Source: Methylophilales bacterium UBA4017 (GTDB taxonomy: Bacteria; Pseudomonadota; Gammaproteobacteria; Burkholderiales; Methylophilaceae). Taken from it: a stretch of DNA of 38,006 nucleotides. The stretch's first letter is position 1. Every line of letters starts with the position of its first letter. Below are positions 31,797-38,006 of this stretch, in pieces. The stretch is taken from assembly GCA_002384685.1 (NCBI GenBank), contig DGAZ01000015.1, positions 1 through 38,006 on the forward strand, in the 5' to 3' direction. The notes beneath the pieces are model-generated. The model searched no databases, was not told the DNA's origin, and saw only the letters and a program-made list of their open reading frames with translations. The translations under genes were made by a program, and so were the position numbers.

Positions 31797-32257
31797 ACTC
31801 CTTCAATAAAGTTTATTTGGCGCCACGCTTCAAACATTACTACCGCTACAGTATTTGATAAATTCATACTTCGATTACTCGCTACCATAGGGATTCTTAT
31901 GTTGGCATAGTTTCTTTCATCCTTAAGCCTTTCTGGGGGTAAGCCTCTTGTCTCAGGACCAAAGATAAAAACATCTCCCACTTCATAGCTTAGCTGATGG
32001 TAGTGTTTTTTTGCTTTAGTTGTAACCGCAAAATGACGATGTTGTTTTAAGTCCTTGTAGCATTCTTCATAATTTTCATATACTTTAACATTAGCCATGT
32101 CATGGTAGTCGAGCCCAGCTCTCCTAACTGGTTTTTCGTCTAAGCTAAAGCCCATGGGTTTTATTATATGAAGATTAGATTTAGTATTTACGCATAAGCG
32201 GATGATATTCCCAGTATTGGGAGGTATTTCTGGCTCAAATAATACTATATTAAACAT
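31793..32257 (-). CDS. trmL: tRNA (cytidine(34)-2'-O)-methyltransferase
   Basis: 154-residue SPOUT methyltransferase with the trefoil-knot signatures LFEPEIPPNTGNIIRLC, FGPETRGLP and NRSMNLSNTVAVVMFEAWRQ. Family members methylate the wobble ribose of tRNA-Leu. The minimal size without an extra RNA-binding domain fits TrmL rather than TrmH. It is divergent from bioB and convergent with gpsA. Confidence 0.93.
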   Translation of the reverse strand: MFNIVLFEPEIPPNTGNIIRLCVNTKSNLHIIKPMGFSLDEKPVRRAGLDYHDMANVKVYENYEECYKDLKQHRHFAVTTKAKKHYHQLSYEVGDVFIFGPETRGLPPERLKDERNYANIRIPMVASNRSMNLSNTVAVVMFEAWRQINFIEGV

Positions 32258-32301
32258 ATGATTAATTTTTATACAGTTGTTAAAAAATAGTGTAAAATTA
32301 C

Positions 32302-32324
32302 TTAACCAATCAATTTTTGGTTAA
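32302..32324. promoter_or_regulatory. Dyad in the bioB promoter, probable biotin operator
   Basis: TTAACCAA (32302-32309), seven bases, TTGGTTAA (32317-32324): an 8-bp perfect inverted repeat. It lies just upstream of overlapping TATAAT hexamers at 32328-32333 and 32333-32338, covering the -35 area. A third TTAACC is at 32352-32357, touching the bioB start. GGTT/AACC arms recall known BirA operators (TTGTAAACC type), but those have a longer spacer, so the regulator is inferred from position only. Confidence 0.5.
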
Positions 32325-32357
32325 TTTTATAATATAATCAGTTAGTTAGGATTAACC

Positions 32358-33368
32358 ATGACGAAAATAAATAGTGAATCTAACCATGAAACAGTGCATT
32401 TTTTAAGAGCTAAGACAGCCTCTGGTCAAAGTGTAAAGCAAAAATGGTCCAAGGATGCAATTTCTCAATTATTTAATTTAAGCTTTAATGATTTGTTGTA
32501 TAAGGCCCACACCACGCATAGAGAAAACTTTGACCCCAATAGCGTTCAATTAAGTACATTGCTATCTATTAAGACTGGAGGGTGCTCTGAAGATTGCAGT
32601 TATTGCCCTCAGTCAGCCAGATATGATACGGAGGTTGAAAATACTCCGATATTAGATATAGATGAGGTTATGAGGGCAGCATTAGTAGCTAAAGAAGCAG
32701 GTGCAACAAGGTTTTGCATGGGGGCTGCTTGGAGAAGTCCTAAGCAAAGAGATTTAGACCTGGTGAAAACAATGGTTACTTCTGTAAAGTCACTTGGTAT
32801 GGAAACATGTGCAACATTAGGCATGCTTAAAGATGGCCAAGCGGAGCAGCTTAAGGAAGCAGGCCTGGATTACTATAATCATAACCTTGATACCGCACCC
32901 GAGTTATATGGGGACATTATCTCAACACGGACATATCAGGACAGGCTGGATACACTAGACCGAGTTCGGGCTGCTGACATTAATGTGTGTTGTGGAGGTA
33001 TAGTCGGACTTGGAGAATCGTTGTCAGAAAGAGCTGGGTTAATCGAGCAGTTAGCAAATTTACCGGAACCTCCTGAAAGCGTCCCAATAAACTTGCTAAC
33101 CCAAGTGGAAGGTACTCCGGCAATGGGTACTGAACCACTAGACCACCTTGATTTCATAAGAACTATAGCTGTGGCACGAATTACTATGCCTAAAAGTTTC
33201 GTTCGCCTATCAGCAGGAAGGGAGGTTATGGATGACGGTATACAAGCTTTAGCTTTTTTTGCAGGAGCAAATTCTATATTTTATGGGGATGAACTTCTTA
33301 CAACAGGTAACCCGAATGTAGAAAAAGATAAGCTATTATTTAAACGACTTGGTATAAAAAATATTTAA
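32358..33368 (+). CDS. bioB: Biotin synthase
   Basis: 336-residue radical-SAM enzyme that inserts sulfur into dethiobiotin. The CxxxCxxC cluster motif is at 76-83 (GGCSEDCSYCPQS). Further [2Fe-2S]-ligand regions are CMGAAWRSP, METCATLG, YNHNLDT and NVCCGGIVGLGE, and RLSAGRE contributes the arginine ligand. AGGA lies 7 bases before the ATG. It is the first gene of bioBFHCD; bioF follows after 2 bases. Confidence 0.98.
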   Translation: MTKINSESNHETVHFLRAKTASGQSVKQKWSKDAISQLFNLSFNDLLYKAHTTHRENFDPNSVQLSTLLSIKTGGCSEDCSYCPQSARYDTEVENTPILDIDEVMRAALVAKEAGATRFCMGAAWRSPKQRDLDLVKTMVTSVKSLGMETCATLGMLKDGQAEQLKEAGLDYYNHNLDTAPELYGDIISTRTYQDRLDTLDRVRAADINVCCGGIVGLGESLSERAGLIEQLANLPEPPESVPINLLTQVEGTPAMGTEPLDHLDFIRTIAVARITMPKSFVRLSAGREVMDDGIQALAFFAGANSIFYGDELLTTGNPNVEKDKLLFKRLGIKNI

Positions 33369-33370
33369 AT

Positions 33371-34543
33371 ATGTTGGATGAAAAAGTAGCTAAGGAATTA
33401 GCTTTTCTTAAGCAAGAAAATCTATATAGAAAGGTAAAGACTGTAACCAGTATTAAAAAAAATAAAATTCTCATCAATTCTCAATGGCAAATCAACTTTG
33501 CAAGCAATGATTATCTCGGTTTGTCACAAAATAATTCCATAAAAAAAACTATAATTGCTGGAATTAGAAAGTTTGGTGCGGGTGCCGGAGCATCACACCT
33601 GATATCAGGTCATTACTCATCACACGATGAAGTCGAAAAAAAAGCAGCTAAGTATCTTAAGTTTGATCAGGGTTTATTTTTCTCATCTGGCTATTTGGCT
33701 AACCTGACGGTTTTTGGAGGGCTTTTAAAAAAAGGTGACGCGATATTTTCTGATAAATTAAATCATGCATCGCTAAATGACGGAGCAATACTATCTCGTG
33801 CTAAATTTTATAGATTTAATCATTTGAACCTTACTCACCTGGAAGGTTTGCTAAAGAAATCTAAAGAAAAAAATAAGATGATTGTTACTGACGGAGTTTT
33901 TAGCATGGATGGTGAGATAGCAGACGTAAGGTCATTATTATCATTGTGTCATAAATACGACGCCCATCTATTTATTGATGATGCTCATGGGTATGGAGTT
34001 CTTGGAAAAAAAGGCCAGGGTATTTTGGAATATGTTGCCATGAAAAAAACCTTATCAGAAAAGGATAGAAGGCGAATTATTTATATGTTTACATTAGGTA
34101 AGTCTGTTGGAGTATCCGGGGCAATTATATGCGCCAGAAAAAACATCATAGATTACCTAATCCAGAAAGGAAAGCCCTATATTTATACTACAGCAAGCAT
34201 GCCTGGTATAGCAGAAGGCATTTCAAAATCCTTAGATTTAATTAAAGACGGAAAAATTTTAAGAGAAAAACTGGATGCAAATATTCAATTATTTAGGAAA
34301 ACAATTAGCAAGAAAAGCCAGTTATTAGATTCGGTGACAGCAATACAGCCAATACTCATAGGCACTCCCGAAAGAACACTTTGGGCTTCAACAGCATTAC
34401 TAGACCATGGATTTTATGTGCCTGCGATTCGACCCCCTACCGTACCTAAAAACTCATCAAGGTTACGTGTTTCGCTTTCAGCAAATCATACCAAGAAAGA
34501 TGTGATAGGTTTAGCAAAAACCATAAACAAGCTTCTAGTATAA
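33371..34543 (+). CDS. bioF: 8-amino-7-oxononanoate synthase
   Basis: 390-residue PLP enzyme of the alpha-oxoamine synthase family that joins pimeloyl-ACP (or CoA) with alanine. Visible motifs are INFASNDYLGLS, GAGASHLISGHYSSHDEVE, FIDDAHGYGVLGKKGQG and the Schiff-base lysine in FTLGKSVGVSGA. It ends normally. Genes bioF and bioH are 1 base apart. Confidence 0.97.
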   Translation: MLDEKVAKELAFLKQENLYRKVKTVTSIKKNKILINSQWQINFASNDYLGLSQNNSIKKTIIAGIRKFGAGAGASHLISGHYSSHDEVEKKAAKYLKFDQGLFFSSGYLANLTVFGGLLKKGDAIFSDKLNHASLNDGAILSRAKFYRFNHLNLTHLEGLLKKSKEKNKMIVTDGVFSMDGEIADVRSLLSLCHKYDAHLFIDDAHGYGVLGKKGQGILEYVAMKKTLSEKDRRRIIYMFTLGKSVGVSGAIICARKNIIDYLIQKGKPYIYTTASMPGIAEGISKSLDLIKDGKILREKLDANIQLFRKTISKKSQLLDSVTAIQPILIGTPERTLWASTALLDHGFYVPAIRPPTVPKNSSRLRVSLSANHTKKDVIGLAKTINKLLV

Positions 34544-34544
34544 A

Positions 34545-35300
34545 ATGAATAGTATAGAAATAGGGCAAGGTAGCCCATTGATACTAATTCATGGATGGGG
34601 AATGAATGCAAGCATTTGGGATGGAATTGAAGGTGAATTAAGCAAAAATAATAAATTAATTATTGTAAATTTACCCGGTATGGGAGGTTGTGAAAATATT
34701 AATAATTATTCTATGGACTCACTTGTGGATGAGTTAAATCTATTAATTCCAATAAACAGTATCATTATTGGTTGGTCGTTAGGAGGGCAGCTAGCAATTG
34801 CTTACCAAAGAAAATATTCAAAAAAAATTAAAAAACTCATTTTGGTGTCCACCACACCATGTTTTATAAGCAAACAAGGATGGGTCCATGGAATAAAAAA
34901 GGAAGTATTCGAGAAATTTTCAAAGCAACTGGTTTTAAATTGGAGAAAAACTATTGAACAGTTTTTCTTATTACAGCTTTACGGCATGCCTAATATGAGA
35001 AAGGTAGCTAATAATTTACAGCAAAAAATATTTGAATTGGGTGACCCAGAGCCTAATGCTTTAATTGATAGCCTAGAGCTTTTAACAACGAATGACTTAA
35101 GAAGTGATTTGTACAAAGTTGATGTTGAGACACTCATTATTTCAGGAGGAAGGGATAAAATAATTCCACCTACCGCTTCAGTCTATATGGCTGAAAAAAT
35201 CTCAGGTGCTTCACTAGAGATATTTGAAAATGCCAATCATCTGCCTTTTTTAACAGAAAAACACCGTTTTGTTGATACGGTTCTTAGGTTTATAAAATAA
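34545..35300 (+). CDS. bioH: Pimeloyl-ACP methyl ester carboxylesterase
   Basis: 251-residue alpha/beta hydrolase. LIHGWGMNASIWDG forms the oxyanion region, the nucleophile Ser78 lies in GWSLGG, the acid Asp is in IISGGRDKIIPP and the His in NANHLPFL. BioH frees pimeloyl-ACP from its methyl ester, ending the elongation begun by BioC. Being in the bio operon next to bioC makes the assignment stronger than for isolated hydrolases. Confidence 0.94.
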   Translation: MNSIEIGQGSPLILIHGWGMNASIWDGIEGELSKNNKLIIVNLPGMGGCENINNYSMDSLVDELNLLIPINSIIIGWSLGGQLAIAYQRKYSKKIKKLILVSTTPCFISKQGWVHGIKKEVFEKFSKQLVLNWRKTIEQFFLLQLYGMPNMRKVANNLQQKIFELGDPEPNALIDSLELLTTNDLRSDLYKVDVETLIISGGRDKIIPPTASVYMAEKISGASLEIFENANHLPFLTEKHRFVDTVLRFIK

Positions 35301-35303
35301 GTA

Positions 35304-36155
35304 ATGATAGATAAAACATATAAAAGAAAAGTTTTTAATCGTGCCGCAAGCTCATATGAGGATTACTGTGTCTTACAAGACAAGATATCAGATAATTTAT
35401 TTGACAGACTTGAATTAATAAATATAGACCCTAAAAAATTAGTAGATCTGGGCTGTGGAACAGGAAAAAATGGGATTAAGCTTAATAAGAAGTTTAAATC
35501 AGGTAGGTTAGTAAATTACGACTTGTCTGACAATATGCTTTATTTGGCTAAAGATAAGTTTTCGGGATTATTTTCTCAGCTTACAAGGCGATCATCATCT
35601 GTTAGTTACGTATGCGGAGATATTGAACAGCTTCCATTTCGAGAGGACTCGTTTGATTTGGTATGGACTTCAAGCGCTTTACAATGGTGCAATAGCCTCC
35701 CAGGAACTTTTGATGAAATTAAACGAGTTCTTAAGCCTAACGGCCTTTTTATTTTTAGCACTTTTGGCCCAAGAACACTATACGAATTAAAAGAGGTTAA
35801 TGAAAGAATTTCGGGGGTCAGTAAAGCTAATCAATTTATCGATATGCATAATATTGGCGACCTATTAGTCTCATCAGGCTTTAGTGACCCTGTATTAGAT
35901 GTTGAAAACTTTACATTAACGTATCCCTCTACAGAAAAATTATTATTAGATATAGGTAAAATTGGAGCAAGCAGTGGGAATGTTAATCGTGGGAAGGGTT
36001 TAAGGGGAAGAGGGTTTATGGAGTCAATAAAAAAAGAATATGAATTATTTAAGCATGATGGCATTTATCCAGCTACTTATGAGGTTATCTATGGACACGC
36101 ATGGAATATAGAGCGAATCTCGGACTACCAACCCATTGAGTTCGTCAAAAAATGA
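35304..36155 (+). CDS. bioC: Malonyl-ACP O-methyltransferase
   Basis: 283-residue class I SAM-dependent methyltransferase. KRKVFNRAASSYEDYCVLQ is the BioC start pattern; motif I is LVDLGCGTGKNG, and DSFDLVWTSSALQWCN the later motif. It methylates malonyl-ACP so the fatty-acid machinery can build the pimeloyl chain. It overlaps bioD by 4 bases. Confidence 0.95.
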   Translation: MIDKTYKRKVFNRAASSYEDYCVLQDKISDNLFDRLELINIDPKKLVDLGCGTGKNGIKLNKKFKSGRLVNYDLSDNMLYLAKDKFSGLFSQLTRRSSSVSYVCGDIEQLPFREDSFDLVWTSSALQWCNSLPGTFDEIKRVLKPNGLFIFSTFGPRTLYELKEVNERISGVSKANQFIDMHNIGDLLVSSGFSDPVLDVENFTLTYPSTEKLLLDIGKIGASSGNVNRGKGLRGRGFMESIKKEYELFKHDGIYPATYEVIYGHAWNIERISDYQPIEFVKK

Positions 36156-36829
36156 AGGGTAGGAAATATTTTGTTACAGGAACAGACACCAATATAGGGA
36201 AAACGTATGTGACCCTATCTCTAATGAGCTTTTTGAAAAAAAAAGGGAATTCAGTTGTTGGAATGAAGCCTGTCTCGGCAGGCGTAGAATGTTTTAATGG
36301 GTTAGAAATTAACTCAGATGTGTTTCATATTATGCAATCAAATAGCCTAGAGATTGATCAGTCTATGGTTAATCAATACGCTTTAAAGGATGCAGCATCG
36401 CCGCACATATCAGCTTCAAGACAAGGTATTTCGATAGATTTCGAGTTAATCAAAAGCCAAGTAAAGGTCTTGGAAGGCAAAGCGGACTTCCTTCTTATTG
36501 AGGGTGCAGGAGGCTATGAATGCCCTCTCGATTCGTTAAAAAATGTTTCAGACCTAATAAAATATCTAGATATCCCAGTTATTTTTGTTATTGGCATTAA
36601 GCTGGGTTGTTTAAATCATTCATTACTTACCATCAAGTCTATGGAAAGCAAAAATCAAAAAATATTTGGTTGGGTTGCTAATATAATTGAACCAGAAATG
36701 AAATTTATTGACGAGAATATTTTATTTTTAAAAAACTTTATACACGCACCATGCCTTGGTGTCATGCCATTCTCAAACGTAATGGATAAAGACAGACTTG
36801 AGGATTATATTTTATGGCCAGCCGAATGA
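36152..36829 (+). CDS. bioD: Dethiobiotin synthetase
   Basis: 225-residue ATP-dependent carboxylase that closes the ureido ring of dethiobiotin. The P-loop GTDTNIGKTYV is at 10-20 (Lys17), followed by GMKPVSAGVE and LLIEGAGGYECPL. It is the last gene of the operon. The 3' end overlaps the convergent nadD gene by 25 bases. bioA, needed for the step before BioD, is not in the window. Confidence 0.95.
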   Translation: MKGRKYFVTGTDTNIGKTYVTLSLMSFLKKKGNSVVGMKPVSAGVECFNGLEINSDVFHIMQSNSLEIDQSMVNQYALKDAASPHISASRQGISIDFELIKSQVKVLEGKADFLLIEGAGGYECPLDSLKNVSDLIKYLDIPVIFVIGIKLGCLNHSLLTIKSMESKNQKIFGWVANIIEPEMKFIDENILFLKNFIHAPCLGVMPFSNVMDKDRLEDYILWPAE

Positions 36830-37476
36830 TAGATTTTAAATTCATTAATGAGCCGAGCTACTTCAGGACTAATTAATTCACTTACATTTTCATTTCGAGA
36901 TAATTTCATTCTAATTTCTGTCGATGATATTGGTATCAATGGAAATTTAGCAAAATAAATACTTCCACATTTTTTCTGAGCTAGGCCTCCCATAGAATTT
37001 ATAGTGGCTTTTCTAATGAGAGTGCTTATCGCTGGTTTCATTTTTTTTAACTCAACACTATCACACTCTCTTTGGATTACAAGAAGGTGGCAGTAGTCCA
37101 ATAAGGATTTCCATTGATACCATTTATCTAGGTTTAATAATGCATCCATACCAAGAATAAAAACATATGTGGTTAAATCATGCACTGTCGTCAGATGTTT
37201 CAAAGTATTTATGGTGTAGGAGGGGACTTGATCCTTCTCTGATTGTGTCAACTCATATGCCGACACTTCGTAATGAGCGTCATTAAACACTTTATTTAAC
37301 ATTGCTAGGCGATGCTTACCGTCGGTAAGTTTTTTATTTAATGATGAAGCTCCAGTAGGGACAATAACAACCTTTTCCATATTAAGGCTTTCTATACAAT
37401 ACCTAGCTATTTCAGTATGACCATTATGAACAGGGTCAAAGGCTCCGCCGAAAATACCTATTAATTTTCTAGGCAT
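36805..37476 (-). CDS. nadD: Nicotinate-nucleotide adenylyltransferase
   Basis: 223-residue nucleotidyltransferase that makes deamido-NAD from nicotinate mononucleotide. The GGAFDPVHNGHTE nucleotide-binding motif is at the N terminus and the C-terminal ISSTEIRMKL motif is intact. ATG at 37476 is preferred over the adjacent TTG; a GGGG stretch stands 7 bases upstream within the end of proA. Order proA-nadD is common in Betaproteobacteria. Its end overlaps bioD by 25 bases. Confidence 0.95.
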   Translation of the reverse strand: MPRKLIGIFGGAFDPVHNGHTEIARYCIESLNMEKVVIVPTGASSLNKKLTDGKHRLAMLNKVFNDAHYEVSAYELTQSEKDQVPSYTINTLKHLTTVHDLTTYVFILGMDALLNLDKWYQWKSLLDYCHLLVIQRECDSVELKKMKPAISTLIRKATINSMGGLAQKKCGSIYFAKFPLIPISSTEIRMKLSRNENVSELISPEVARLINEFKIYHSAGHKI

Positions 37477-37479
37477 CAA

Positions 37480-38006
37480 TTAGCCCCGTATCTGCCCTGT
37501 TCCTAAAACAATGTATTTCATAGAAGTTAAACCTTCCAGACCTACAGGCCCTCTAGCATGAAATTTATCGGTAGAAATGCCAATTTCAGCACCAAGACCA
37601 TATTCAAAGCCATCAGCAAAGCGCGTGGATGCATTTATCATGACGCTTGATGAATCAATTTCACGTAAAAATTGCATTGCATTACTATGATTGTTTGTAA
37701 TTATAGATTCAGTATGGCCAGAGGAATATTTGTTTATATGAGCGATGGCTTCTTCGGTATTTTCGACAATTACGGAAGAGATAGTGGGACCAAGGTACTC
37801 CTCATAAAAATCCGATTCCAAAGCCTTTGTTATACCCGGAACAATTTTTATTGTATTTGCACAGCCTCTTATTTCAATATTTTTTCCATCAAATATTTCT
37901 CTTATTTTTGGTAAAAAGTCTTTCGCAATAGAGCTTGATATTACTAAGGACTCTAGGGTGTTGCACGTTCCTAAGCGCTGTGTTTTTGAATTGTCTACAA
38001 CAGATA
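37480..38006 (-). CDS. proA: Gamma-glutamyl phosphate reductase, C-terminal part
   Basis: The reading frame stays open to the right edge and gives about 175 residues, the C-terminal part of ProA. The catalytic Cys is in LGTCNTLESL, and further conserved blocks are SDFYEEYLGP, HINKYSSGHTESIIT, VMINASTRFADGFEYGLGAEIGIST and ARGPVGLEGLTS. It reduces gamma-glutamyl phosphate, the product of ProB, to the semialdehyde in proline synthesis. The gene starts outside the window. nadD starts a few bases after the stop. Confidence 0.94.
   Translation of the reverse strand, partial: SVVDNSKTQRLGTCNTLESLVISSSIAKDFLPKIREIFDGKNIEIRGCANTIKIVPGITKALESDFYEEYLGPTISSVIVENTEEAIAHINKYSSGHTESIITNNHSNAMQFLREIDSSSVMINASTRFADGFEYGLGAEIGISTDKFHARGPVGLEGLTSMKYIVLGTGQIRG

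Noticed and set aside
1..38006. tRNA, rRNA, CRISPR, insertion sequences, prophage or toxin-antitoxin genes
   Set aside because: Reading both strands I found no tRNA-like T-loop arms, regular spaced repeats, transposase or phage proteins.

Overview
The window is a gene-dense, AT-rich stretch of bacterial chromosome made almost entirely of housekeeping and cofactor genes. Several gene orders are typical of Betaproteobacteria: ispB divergent from rplU-rpmA-obgE-proB, rpsT divergent from murJ-ribF-ileS-lspA, coaE-zapD-yacG, gpmI-envC facing rhodanese-grxC-secB-gpsA, and bioBFHCD. AT-richness, frequent overlaps and short gaps suggest a streamlined genome, perhaps a Methylophilaceae-like (OM43 / Methylopumilus-type) planktonic methylotroph. 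That placement is inference from gene order and family likeness; no rRNA gene is present to confirm it.

Layout. 1-1104: phoR (start only) and phoB on the minus strand, with a three-repeat Pho box upstream. 1105-3572: an OFA-type MFS transporter, ribH and nusB. 3564-5330 (minus): lpxH and two cyclophilins. 5463-8998: cysS, argJ and a MutT-ThiE fusion. 9005-10943 (minus): a PCu(A)C copper chaperone, yacG, zapD and coaE. 11015-12342: an unrecognised 118-aa protein facing ispB. 12452-16963: rplU, rpmA, a strong terminator, obgE, proB, purE and purK. 16983-23061: rpsT (minus), then murJ, ribF, ileS and lspA. 23134-26193: a DUF2946 protein, an OprC/NosA-like TonB-dependent copper receptor and YjbQ. 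26195-28944 (minus): envC and gpmI. 29050-32257: rhodanese, grxC, secB, SH3 protein and gpsA, with trmL facing them. 32302-36829: a probable operator and bioBFHCD. 36805-38006 (minus): nadD and the 3' part of proA.

How the genes work together. Riboflavin/FAD (ribH, ribF), biotin (bioBFHCD), CoA (coaE), NAD (nadD), proline (proB, proA), arginine (argJ) and purine (purEK) steps are represented. Envelope functions (lpxH, murJ, lspA, envC, secB, ispB) are interspersed. A likely copper-handling pair (DUF2946 plus receptor) complements the PCu(A)C chaperone elsewhere in the window. No gap longer than about 180 bases lacks a gene, and I saw no tRNA, rRNA, CRISPR array, insertion sequence or prophage gene.

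I did not find a clear new multi-gene system. The points most worth a second look are two genes (lpxH and the MutT-ThiE fusion) with no ATG, GTG or TTG at a sensible start, the triple Pho box, a dyad in the bioB promoter, nested inverted repeats before secB, and an uncharacterised 118-aa protein.
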